Origin: Streptacidiphilus carbonis
GTDB lineage: Bacteria > Actinomycetota > Actinomycetes > Streptomycetales > Streptomycetaceae
Assembly: GCF_000787775.1 (NCBI RefSeq)
Contig: NZ_BBPM01000020.1
Coordinates: 1-40,716 of the forward strand
Reading direction: 5' to 3'
Length of the DNA: 40,716 nucleotides
Shown here piece by piece: positions 33,641-40,716 of this stretch (position 1 is the stretch's first letter; each line of letters begins with the position of its first letter). The notes under the pieces were generated by a model that was not told the origin of the DNA, made no database searches, and saw only the letters and a program-made list of their open reading frames with translations. The position numbers and the translations under genes are program-made.

Positions 33641-34621
33641 ATGATGACTATCCGCCGCACCGGCTCCGCCCTCGGTGCCTTACTCGCCGTCTCCCTGCTC
33701 GCGGCGGCCCAGCCCGCCCATGCCGACGGCTCCGCGTGGGGGACGGCGTCAGCCACCACCGCCGGGCTGTCGCTGGACGTGAAACTGATCAACGGCGCCG
33801 TGGACGTCCCGGTGGACCTCACCTTGAACGCGGTGCACGCGCCCAGGAGCGTGGACGGGTCGATGCTGACCACCGCCATCGGCGGGGTCGACCAGGGGCG
33901 GAGACTGACCCTGCTGGACGCCACCCTCGGCCACAGCGCCGCCACCGTGGACGAGCACGGTGCGCATGCCGAGGTCGACCTGGTGCAAGCGGCGATCAAT
34001 GTCCCCGGGCTGCTGACCCAGCTGGTGGGGCTCAAGGAGGTGCACGCCACGGCGGACTGCCCGTTGGACGGTCGGCCCAGCGCGGACGTCAATATCCTCG
34101 GGACGCTGAACGTGCTGGGCCACGGGGTCTCGCTGAGCGCGGCCGGGCCGAGCAGGGTCAGCGTGCCCGGAATCGGGGTGGTGGACCTGGAGCTGTCCAA
34201 GAAGACGGTGACCTCGACCACGGCCGCCGCGACGGCGTTGGAGCTCGACGTCCAGGTGAATCCGCTGAGTCTGAATGTCGCCGAGGTGAGCGGGAGGATC
34301 GAGCTGGCGGCGGTGCACTGTGCCAAGGGGAAGGGCGGCGGGGGCGGCGGGGCGACCGGGTCGTCCGCGCCGTCGGGTCCGGCCTCCGGTCCGGGTGCGC
34401 CGAGCGGTTCCGCCTCGACGGGCGGGGCGGCGCTGCCCCCGCCATCGCAGGTGTCGGCCTCGGACTCCGCCGTGCCGGCCTCGCCTGCCGCTGCCACCAC
34501 CGACCTCGCGGAGACCGGTGGCGGCAGCAACACCCCGGTGATCGCCGGGGTCGCGCTGGTGCTGGTCGGTGCGGGCGCCGCGGCCATGGGGACGACCCGC
34601 AGGCGGCGGCGCCGGCACTGA
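33641..34621 (+). CDS. SCO1860-like LAETG-anchored surface protein
   Basis: 326-residue secreted protein, attached to the wall by a class E sortase. Signal peptide about 1-28 (ends QPAHA), a beta-rich globular part (30-240) with DVKLINGAVDVPVDLTLNAVHAP and Cys at two places (TADCPL and VHCAKG), a Gly/Ser/Pro stalk (about 240-285), sorting motif LAETG (289-293), hydrophobic segment, then an Arg-rich tail (RRRRRRH). It resembles the SCO1860 family, which sits next to cobalamin genes in S. coelicolor as it does here. ATG 33641 has GGGGG six bases before; ATG 33644 is possible. The globular domain's function is unknown. Confidence 0.88.
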   Translation: MMTIRRTGSALGALLAVSLLAAAQPAHADGSAWGTASATTAGLSLDVKLINGAVDVPVDLTLNAVHAPRSVDGSMLTTAIGGVDQGRRLTLLDATLGHSAATVDEHGAHAEVDLVQAAINVPGLLTQLVGLKEVHATADCPLDGRPSADVNILGTLNVLGHGVSLSAAGPSRVSVPGIGVVDLELSKKTVTSTTAAATALELDVQVNPLSLNVAEVSGRIELAAVHCAKGKGGGGGGATGSSAPSGPASGPGAPSGSASTGGAALPPPSQVSASDSAVPASPAAATTDLAETGGGSNTPVIAGVALVLVGAGAAAMGTTRRRRRRH

Positions 34622-34647
34622 GAGCCGGTGAGCAGGAGAGCAGGGGT

Positions 34648-37116
34648 TCAGGAGAAGTGCACCGTCCTGGTGGTGCCGGGGAGGCCCTGGGTGAGGTCGA
34701 GGGTGACCACCGGGGCGGTGCCCTTGAGGTCGACGGTGACGCCCGGGTCGTCGCTGAAGCCGCGACGGTAGCGGGCCCGGCCGCCGAGGGTGACGGTCAG
34801 TGAGGTCTGCGCGCAGGTGGGGTCGCTGACCGCCAGCGTCAGCCGGCCGCCGTGGCTCTGCAGCAGCACCGATGCCGGACCGCCGACGCCCACGGAGGGG
34901 AGGGCGCCGGCGGTGAAGAAGTTGGCAGCGGTGAGGTCGAGACGCGCGGAGCGGATCGCTTGCAGGGCCCGGGTGTTGGACAGGACGGTGAGGTCCGGTC
35001 GCCCCGCCCTGCGGGCGGTCTCCGCCGCGCTCGCCCCCGGCAGCAGCAGATAGACGTACCCGCTGCCGCCGGGGTCGACGCCGTGGTCGAGCCACAGGGT
35101 GGCGTAGGTGTTGGTGCAGGGCGTGGTGGTACCGCCGGTGCTGGGGCCGTTGTCGATGTCGGCCCAGGCGCCGGTGCGCTGCTCGCGCAGGGCGCGCAGG
35201 GTTGCCCCGGAGGCGGCCCCGGACGGGAGGATGTAGCCGCCGACGCCCTCAAGATGGGCCCAGCCCGAGGCGGCGAAGCTGCCGGACCAGCCCGGAGTAG
35301 TGGGTGTAGGACGGCCGTTGACGGTCAGTCTGTTGCGGCCCGTCGCACGCAGGTTGCGGTTCTCGATGGTGGTCTCCACCGGGTGGCCGGAGCTCCCGGT
35401 TATCCCCGCGCCGAGCGCGACCACGCAGTCGTCCAGGCAGAACCAGGACTTCTTGGCCCGCAGCGGCGAGCCGTAGGGGACCAGGTCCAGGCCGACCGCG
35501 CCCCAACTGCCGGCCAGTACGGCCCCGCCGGACCAGGTGGTGGGCGGCAGGGTGCCGTTGCCGGCGCTGGGGGCCAGCGGCAGGGTGTCGGCGGTGACCC
35601 CGGGCAGCCTGGTGCAGTCCACGGTGGGCCAGTAGGCGTCCGTGTAGTGGCCGTTGTCGTCGTTGTAGAGGTAGGTCGCGCCGTCGCCGGTGTGCCAGCC
35701 GCGCTGGTTCTCGCCGTTGATGGCCTCCAGCCGGGCGATCCGGCTGCTGGAGAGGCCCACCGTCCAGGCCCAGCCGGGGCGGCGGTGCACGGCACGTTCG
35801 ATCGAGGGCTGCTGGACGTGGTTCGGCCCCTGGCCCACCGCGTGCACCTTGGTGTCGTCCAGGACGGACTTCACCAGGGCCATCCGCGCGGGCGTGGCCG
35901 TGGCCCTGATGGTGGTGAAGGTCTCGCGTTCGATCCAGCCCTTGGCGAGCGCTTTCCAACGCCTCTGCTGGTCCCGCGAGCCGACCGGGATCAGCCGGAG
36001 CACCGCTTCGGTGATGGCGTGCCCGGCGTCGTGGTCGGTCTCGCCCTGTCGGGACAGGAAGCGGCCGCGGACCACGTCCATCACCAGGCCGTCGTACATG
36101 AACGGCGCGTAGGTGAGGTCCACCGAGTCCAGGATGACCGAGAACCGGGGGTCGTCGATGGGCCAGGCGGAGCCGTTGAGCAGCAGTGAGAGCTGGCTGA
36201 GGTCGTTCAGCAGGACGTAGGAGTAGTGGCCGTTGTAGGGGATGGTGCCGTGCTGGATGTAGCCGCCGTCGCGGTAGTAGCCGTCCGAGGCGGTGACGTA
36301 GGGGTAGATGTCGGAGAGCTTGTCGCGGCCGAGCGCGATCAGGGTGCCGTCCTTGGCCAGGATGCCGCGCAGGATGGTGATCTGGCACATGTCGGAGCGG
36401 TTGGCCCCGGTGGTGAGCACGGTGCCGGACTGCTGGTGGGTGGGGTCGGGGACGAAGTGGGCGACGGTGGCCAGGTAGCTGGCCAGGTCGGCGGCGGGGA
36501 CCTGGCTGCCCAGCACCGCACAGGTGTTGACCAGGGCCTGCGGGGCGCCGATCTCCCAGTGGTACCAGTTGCCCACCTCGGCGGAGGAGGGGTTGTAGTA
36601 GTCCGCGCCGATCAGTCGGAGCGCGGCGACCAGGCGGGCGGCGACGGCGGCGTCCTGGTAGTGGGCCGAGCCCGGGGTCCCCCAGGCGATGGCGGTGTCG
36701 CGGATCCGGTAGTAGGTGCCGCTGGCGTTCTCGACATGGGTGAACGGCAGGTCGGTGTAGACGGCGGTCGGGGTGGCGGAGTCGTCGTAGAGCGCGATGG
36801 CGGCGGCCGCGATGGCGTCGATGGTGGCGATGGCCGCCGCATAGTCGGGGTCGGTCGGGTCGACCGCGCTGCCGCCGGTGAGGATGTCCGACCAGACGCC
36901 GCGGAGTTGGTCGAAAGCGTCCGCGGTGGCGTCCGGGGCGGCGCCGGCAGGGGAGGCCGCCGCCGCAGTAGGGGTCGCGGCAGCGGCGGTCGGGGTCGCG
37001 GCGTGCGCGGGGCTCGTGCCGCCGACGCCGATGAGTGCGGCTCCGGTCACGGCGGCGCCGGCGCCGAGGAGGTGGCGGCGGCGCAGTGGTGCGGCGAGGG
37101 GCGTGCTGTCGTCCAT
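34648..37116 (-). CDS. Tat-exported family 8 polysaccharide lyase
   Basis: 822-residue secreted lyase of family PL8 (hyaluronate, chondroitin or xanthan lyase). Tat-type signal (LRRRHLLGAG, cut near AHA about 39), an Ala/Pro/Thr linker, an alpha/alpha-toroid domain (65-420) and beta-sandwich domains. The catalytic set N240, H290, Y299 and R353 has spacings +50, +59 and +113, the same as N349, H399, Y408 and R462 of pneumococcal hyaluronate lyase (from memory), so it should be active. It splits bonds next to uronic acid and leaves unsaturated uronates. ATG 37116 has GAGGA. Upstream is a GTTCA-N6-TGAAC palindrome shared with the uronate cluster. Confidence 0.93.
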   Translation of the reverse strand: MDDSTPLAAPLRRRHLLGAGAAVTGAALIGVGGTSPAHAATPTAAAATPTAAAASPAGAAPDATADAFDQLRGVWSDILTGGSAVDPTDPDYAAAIATIDAIAAAAIALYDDSATPTAVYTDLPFTHVENASGTYYRIRDTAIAWGTPGSAHYQDAAVAARLVAALRLIGADYYNPSSAEVGNWYHWEIGAPQALVNTCAVLGSQVPAADLASYLATVAHFVPDPTHQQSGTVLTTGANRSDMCQITILRGILAKDGTLIALGRDKLSDIYPYVTASDGYYRDGGYIQHGTIPYNGHYSYVLLNDLSQLSLLLNGSAWPIDDPRFSVILDSVDLTYAPFMYDGLVMDVVRGRFLSRQGETDHDAGHAITEAVLRLIPVGSRDQQRRWKALAKGWIERETFTTIRATATPARMALVKSVLDDTKVHAVGQGPNHVQQPSIERAVHRRPGWAWTVGLSSSRIARLEAINGENQRGWHTGDGATYLYNDDNGHYTDAYWPTVDCTRLPGVTADTLPLAPSAGNGTLPPTTWSGGAVLAGSWGAVGLDLVPYGSPLRAKKSWFCLDDCVVALGAGITGSSGHPVETTIENRNLRATGRNRLTVNGRPTPTTPGWSGSFAASGWAHLEGVGGYILPSGAASGATLRALREQRTGAWADIDNGPSTGGTTTPCTNTYATLWLDHGVDPGGSGYVYLLLPGASAAETARRAGRPDLTVLSNTRALQAIRSARLDLTAANFFTAGALPSVGVGGPASVLLQSHGGRLTLAVSDPTCAQTSLTVTLGGRARYRRGFSDDPGVTVDLKGTAPVVTLDLTQGLPGTTRTVHFS

Positions 37117-37194
37117 GCGTGCGTCCTCGGTGACGTGGGGTCAGGTGAAGACATGACAGACCCGCTGCCGACCCGAGTCAAGATGCTGGACAAA

Positions 37195-37210
37195 GTTCAA
37201 GGATATGAAC
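37195..37210. promoter_or_regulatory. GTTCA-N6-TGAAC palindrome upstream of the lyase
   Basis: Perfect 5-bp arms around AGGATA, in the 114-bp gap between the lyase (-) and cobC (-), 79 bp before the lyase ATG. It is the same type as 26524-26539 in the iclR/ALDH gap. A minus-strand TTGAAC overlaps it. Confidence 0.45.
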
Positions 37211-37230
37211 GCTACTGAAGCAAAGCCGCA

Positions 37231-38316
37231 TCACAGCTGGAGCGCCGTCAACGCCTCGCAGAAGGCGTCCAGGGTGGCCTTGTCGCGGACCGCGATGCGC
37301 AGCCAGTCGGGCCCCAGACCTGGGAAGGTGTCCCCGCGTCTGACGGCGAAGCCGGTTCCGCGCAGCCGCTGCCTGATGCCGGCCGCACCGGGCGTCCGGA
37401 TCAGGACGAACGATGCAGCCGGCTGACCGTAGGTCCGGATGCTGGGCAGCTCGGCCAGTCGGGAGAGCAGGTAGTCACGGTCCTCGGCGGTGGCCCGGGC
37501 GGCCGCCTCGGCCTCGGCGAGCGCGGCGGGGGTGCTGCACGCCTCGGCGGCGGCCAGAGCGGGCGTGGACACCGGCCACAGCGGTTGGGCGGACTCCAGG
37601 GCGGCGACGGTGCCCGGGTCGGAGAGGACGTAGCCGATGCGCAGCCCGGCCAGCCCCCAGGTCTTGGTGAGGCTACGCAGCACCACCACGCCCGGCAGGT
37701 CGCGCCGCCCGGCCAGGCTCTCCGCCTCGCCCGGCACGGTGTCCGCGAACGCCTCGTCCACCACCAGGGTCCGGCCGGGACGGGCCAGTGCTGCGAGATC
37801 CGCGGCCGGGTGCAGGATCGAGGTCGGATTGGTGGGGTTGCCGACGACCACCAGATCGGCGTCGTCGGGAACGGCCGCCGGGTCGAGCCGGAAGCCGTCC
37901 CGGGGCCGGAGCAGCAGCCGCTGCACCGGGTGCCCGGCCTCCCGAAGCGCCGCCTCCGGCTCGGTGAACTGGGGGTGCACCACAACCGCCTTGCGCGGCT
38001 CGAGGCATCGGGCCAGCAGCACGAACGCCTCGGCGGCACCGGAGGTCAGCAGCACCTCGCTGTCGGGGCGCCGGTGCCGGCGGGCGACGGCGGCGCGGGC
38101 GGAGCCGCCGTCGGGGTAGGCGGCCAGGCCGCCCAGGGTGTCCGCCAGCAGCTCCCGCAGCCACGGCGGCGGCGTCCCGGCCCGTACGTTCACCGCCAGG
38201 TCGACCAGGCCGCCGCCGACCTCGGTGTCGCCGTGGTGGCGCAGGTCGTGGCGGTCGGCCCGGCCGTGGCCGCTCCGGTCGTGGCGGTCGGAACTGCCGC
38301 CCCGATCAGTGGACAT
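37231..38316 (-). CDS. cobC: CobC-like PLP aminotransferase/decarboxylase
   Basis: 361 residues, fold-type I PLP enzyme related to L-threonine-O-3-phosphate decarboxylase (Rv2231c/CobC group), making the aminopropanol part of cobalamin. PLP lysine K218 in LRSLTKTWGLAGLRIGYV, Asp in VVDEAFAD (187) and Asn in VGNPTNP (160) are in place. The first 30 residues are His-rich (H12, H17, H23, H27, H28), with a 15-bp direct repeat (38244-38258 and 38277-38291). ATG 38316 overlaps the cbiX stop by 11 bases. Last gene of the unit. Confidence 0.88.
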   Translation of the reverse strand: MSTDRGGSSDRHDRSGHGRADRHDLRHHGDTEVGGGLVDLAVNVRAGTPPPWLRELLADTLGGLAAYPDGGSARAAVARRHRRPDSEVLLTSGAAEAFVLLARCLEPRKAVVVHPQFTEPEAALREAGHPVQRLLLRPRDGFRLDPAAVPDDADLVVVGNPTNPTSILHPAADLAALARPGRTLVVDEAFADTVPGEAESLAGRRDLPGVVVLRSLTKTWGLAGLRIGYVLSDPGTVAALESAQPLWPVSTPALAAAEACSTPAALAEAEAAARATAEDRDYLLSRLAELPSIRTYGQPAASFVLIRTPGAAGIRQRLRGTGFAVRRGDTFPGLGPDWLRIAVRDKATLDAFCEALTALQL

Positions 38317-39205
38317 GCGTGTGCGAGCCGTGACCGTGACCGTGGTCGTGTGAAGGGTCGTCAGGGTGGTGGTGCGGGCGCTGGGCCGCGCCGACGCGGT
38401 CCTCGAAACCTGGCATGGCCACACGATAGACGCAGGTGTCGCAATTCATCCGAAGATCCCCCGCGAGGGCCTCGCGGTAGCGGGCCAGGACCAGCTCGGC
38501 CAGCTCCTCGGTGGGACCCATCACCGCAGCTCGGCGCAGGTCGGTGTCCGGGTGGCCGGCGGCCCAGTCGGCGGCCTGCCGTTCCACCCGTTCGGGGAGG
38601 ACGCCGGTGAACAGGAAGTAGGGCAGCACCACGATCCGACGGGCGCCGAGCAGCCGGCAGCGGGTCAGCCCGGTCGGCACGTCGGGCGCCGCGAGCGAGA
38701 CGAACGCGGTCTCCACCCCGGCCAGGCCCCGCCCCTCCCACAGCAGCCGGGCGACCTTGACCACCTCGGCGTTGGCATCGGGGTCGGTGGAGCCCCGGCC
38801 GACCAGCAGCACGGTGGTGTCGGCGCGGTCCTCGGGCGCCAGCACCTCGTCGAGCCGCCGCTCCAGCACGGTCAGCAGGGCGGGGTGCGGGCCGAGCGGC
38901 CGCCCGTAGGAGAAGGAGGTGCCGGGGTGACGCTCGCGCTCGCGGACCAGGGCGGCCGGGATGTCGCCCTTGGCGTGGCCGGCGGAGACCAGCACCAGCG
39001 GGACGGCGGCGAAGCGGCGGGCGCCGGCGGCGACCAGGTCGGCGACGGAGTCGGCCAGCGGCGGCGGGGACAGTTCGATGAAGCCGCCGCCGACCGGGGT
39101 GTCCGGCAGCCGGTCGCGCAGCCCCTCGACGAAGGAGCGGAACGCCTCGGCGCCGGCCTCGTCGCGGGTGCCGTGGCCGACGATGAGCAGCGCGGGAGGT
39201 GTCAC
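38306..39205 (-). CDS. cbiX: Sirohydrochlorin chelatase CbiX with His-rich tail
   Basis: 299 residues; inserts Co2+ (or Fe2+) into sirohydrochlorin-type rings in B12 or siroheme synthesis. Two chelatase repeats: H11 in LLIVGHGTRDE and H76 in VSAGHAKGDIP are the first-half metal residues; the second half has VGRGSTDPDAN. The end carries NCDTC (CxxC, about 263) and a tail with ten His in 23 residues (PHHHP ... SHTHVH), which could store or deliver cobalt. GTG 39205 overlaps the cobH stop (GTGA). The longer frame to 39535 is a shadow of cobH. Confidence 0.92.
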   Translation of the reverse strand: MTPPALLIVGHGTRDEAGAEAFRSFVEGLRDRLPDTPVGGGFIELSPPPLADSVADLVAAGARRFAAVPLVLVSAGHAKGDIPAALVRERERHPGTSFSYGRPLGPHPALLTVLERRLDEVLAPEDRADTTVLLVGRGSTDPDANAEVVKVARLLWEGRGLAGVETAFVSLAAPDVPTGLTRCRLLGARRIVVLPYFLFTGVLPERVERQAADWAAGHPDTDLRRAAVMGPTEELAELVLARYREALAGDLRMNCDTCVYRVAMPGFEDRVGAAQRPHHHPDDPSHDHGHGHGSHTHVH

Positions 39206-39798
39206 TTTGTCTCCTCGTAGAGATCGGGGTAGAGCAGCGCGTTGGCGGCAGCGGCGGCGACCGCCGAGCCGCCCTTCTCGGAGACGTTGCTGACGGCCGG
39301 AAGTCCGGAGGCGCGCAGCGCCGCCTTGGACTCGGCCGCGCCGACGAACCCCACCGGCAGGCCGATGACCAGCGCGGGGCGGGCGTCCAGCAGCAGCAGC
39401 TCCTCCAGCGCGGTCGGGGCGCAGCCGATCACCCACACCGCACCGTGGCCGACCTCCTCCAGCGCCAGCCTGACGGCGGCGGCGGAGCGGGTCAGCCCGG
39501 TGGCCGGGTCGCCCTTGGCGTCGCGGAGCCGGCACAGCGCCCGGCGGGTGGTGATGCCTGCGGCGACCATCTCCACATCGGCCACCAGCGGCGCCCCTGC
39601 CGCGAGCGCGTCGGCGGCGGCCCGCAGCACCGACTCCTCGGCGATCACCAGGTCGGCGAGGTAGTCGAGGTCGGCGCTCGAGTGCACCACCCGTTCGGCC
39701 ACGGCACGGGTGAGCGGCGGGAGCTGACTGGTGTCGGCGCGGGCCCGGAGACGCCGGTAGGACTCACGCTCGATGGGGTGCACCTGGCGCGCCGTCAT
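39202..39798 (-). CDS. cobH: Precorrin-8X methylmutase CobH/CbiC
   Basis: 198-residue enzyme that moves the C11 methyl to C12, giving hydrogenobyrinate or cobyrinate. Catalytic H39 in RAVAERVVHSSADLDYL; Gly-rich PVGFVGAAESKAAL (about 160) and SNVSEKGGSAVAAAAANALL are typical. ATG 39798 overlaps the cobJ stop (ATGA, 39795-39798), and the frame to 39933 is a shadow of cobJ. Slightly shorter than the usual about 208 residues. Confidence 0.94.
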   Translation of the reverse strand: MTARQVHPIERESYRRLRARADTSQLPPLTRAVAERVVHSSADLDYLADLVIAEESVLRAAADALAAGAPLVADVEMVAAGITTRRALCRLRDAKGDPATGLTRSAAAVRLALEEVGHGAVWVIGCAPTALEELLLLDARPALVIGLPVGFVGAAESKAALRASGLPAVSNVSEKGGSAVAAAAANALLYPDLYEETK

Positions 39799-40716
39799 GA
39801 CTGCCACCGGTATCCGCGCGGGGTGACCATCCGGTTCGCTACCGTGCGGGAAGCGGTGTTGCCGACCACCACGACGGTCGTCATGTCGACGGTGGTGACA
39901 TCCAGTTCGGCCAGGGTGGTGACGGTGTGCCACTCGTCGGCGCGGGAGATCGCATGGGCGACCCCGACCGGGGTGTCCGGGGTTCGATGCTCGGCGAGGA
40001 GCGACAGAGCCTTGGGCAGCTGCCAGTCGCGGCCGCGGCTGCGGGGGTTGTAGAAGGTGACCACGAGGTCCGCCTCGGCCGCCGCGCGCACCCGGCGCTC
40101 GATCACCTCCCAGGGCGTGTGCAGGTCGGAGAGGCTGATCGACGCATGGTCGTGGCCCAGCGGTGCGCCCAGCAGCGAGGAGGCGGCCAGCGCGGCGGTC
40201 ACGCCGGGGACGCCGACCACGTCGATGTCCGCACCGGCCTCGGCGAGCGCGGGGGAGGCCATGGCGTAGACGCCGGCGTCGCCGCTGCCGATCAGGGCGA
40301 CGGCGTGTCCCTGCTCGGCGAGGCGTACGGCGCTGCGCGCGCGCTCCTCCTCGGCGCCGAGCCCGGTCTCCTCGATCCGGGTGCCGGGCCGCAGCAGGTC
40401 GCGGATCTGGTCCAGGTACTGGTCCAGCCCGACGACGATCGACGCCCGGCGCAGTTCCTCGCGCGCCCGCGGGGTCAGCAGATCGCGCGCCCCCGGCCCC
40501 AGACCGACCAGCGCCAGCCGTCCGCGCGGGCGCTTCCTGGCGATGGCGACGGTGGCCATGGCGGCCCGTCCCTCGGGGGCGGACTTCCGCTTGGGCACCA
40601 GCAGTTCGGCGCCCTGGCCGCCGCTGAGCAGCGCGGCCGCCTCGGCGACGCTGGGGGTGCCCACAGCAGCCTGCGGGGCGGGGGAGGGGTTGGGCACGGG
40701 GACCGCGGCGAGCGCC
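39795..40716 (-). CDS. cobJ: CbiG-CobJ fusion, 3' part (cut by window edge)
   Basis: C-terminal domain (last about 240 residues) is precorrin-3B C17-methyltransferase: SAM site LVGLGPGARDLLT, LIGSGDAGVYAMAS, VVTFYNPRSRGRDWQLPKAL and VVVGNTASR. In front of it is the end of a CbiG domain (VGTPSVAEAAALLSGGQGAELLVPKRKS ... ATVAIA pattern), so the gene is a CbiG/CobJ fusion as in Streptomyces. The frame is open to 40716, the right edge, with no convincing internal start; the ATG-like position 40697 is a valine (GTG) in the middle of the CbiG region. Partial gene. Confidence 0.9.
   Translation of the reverse strand, partial: ALAAVPVPNPSPAPQAAVGTPSVAEAAALLSGGQGAELLVPKRKSAPEGRAAMATVAIARKRPRGRLALVGLGPGARDLLTPRAREELRRASIVVGLDQYLDQIRDLLRPGTRIEETGLGAEEERARSAVRLAEQGHAVALIGSGDAGVYAMASPALAEAGADIDVVGVPGVTAALAASSLLGAPLGHDHASISLSDLHTPWEVIERRVRAAAEADLVVTFYNPRSRGRDWQLPKALSLLAEHRTPDTPVGVAHAISRADEWHTVTTLAELDVTTVDMTTVVVVGNTASRTVANRMVTPRGYRWQS

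Noticed and set aside
37117-37230. B12 riboswitch near the cob genes
   Set aside because: This gap lies downstream of cobC, at the 3' end of the unit; no B12 box was seen. The start of the cob operon is outside the window.

Overview
The window is very GC-rich chromosomal DNA with strong GC bias at third codon positions, TAnnnT-type -10 boxes, GTG starts and frequent ATGA or GTGA stop/start overlaps. Gene content and order (suf operon beside ctaA/ctaB, LAETG-anchored surface proteins, a PucR-linked proline catabolism pair, a Cob cluster next to an SCO1860-like protein) point to the Streptomycetaceae (Streptomyces, Kitasatospora or Streptacidiphilus). No tRNA, rRNA, CRISPR array, transposase or phage gene was seen. 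About 36 protein genes are supported; the last is cut by the right edge.

Layout. 1-2.9 kb: heme A biosynthesis, ctaB (+) and ctaA (-), around a small unknown gene; the convergent pair ends in a perfect 28-bp hairpin. 3.0-5.9 kb (-): a secreted LAETG surface protein and a two-gene ABC-2 exporter. 6.0-12.7 kb (+): one Fe-S cluster assembly operon, sufR-sufB-sufD-Rieske ferredoxin-sufC-sufS-sufU-sufT, tightly overlapped, with a CAAC-N6-GTTG operator over the sufR start codon and a terminator after sufT. 12.9-16.8 kb: three proteins of unknown function, one secreted. 16.8-21.2 kb: a PucR-family regulator divergent from pruA and putA, which oxidise proline to glutamate. 21.2-22.4 kb: a two-domain TerD protein.

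22.5-28.1 kb: a uronic acid oxidation cluster: uronate dehydrogenase (-), 5-dehydro-4-deoxyglucarate dehydratase (+), an unknown 381-residue protein with a CxCxxC cluster (+), an IclR regulator (-) and 2-oxoglutarate semialdehyde dehydrogenase (+). Together these can carry uronate to 2-oxoglutarate, except for the aldarate dehydratase step (and a lactonase), which is not in the window. 28.2-33.4 kb: aminopeptidase N, an amidohydrolase, a rhomboid-like membrane protein and uracil-DNA glycosylase. 33.6-37.1 kb: a second LAETG surface protein and a Tat-exported family 8 polysaccharide lyase with all catalytic residues. 37.2-40.7 kb (-): cobalamin genes cbiGJ (partial), cobH, cbiX and cobC.

The most interesting signals are: a shared GTTCA-N6-TGRAC inverted repeat in front of both the uronate dehydrogenase-cluster IclR/ALDH pair and the polysaccharide lyase 10 kb away, suggesting one regulon; the unknown third gene of the uronate cluster; a double control region (iron-box-like and SufR box) before suf; and a recurring 15-bp tandem repeat architecture at four unrelated places.
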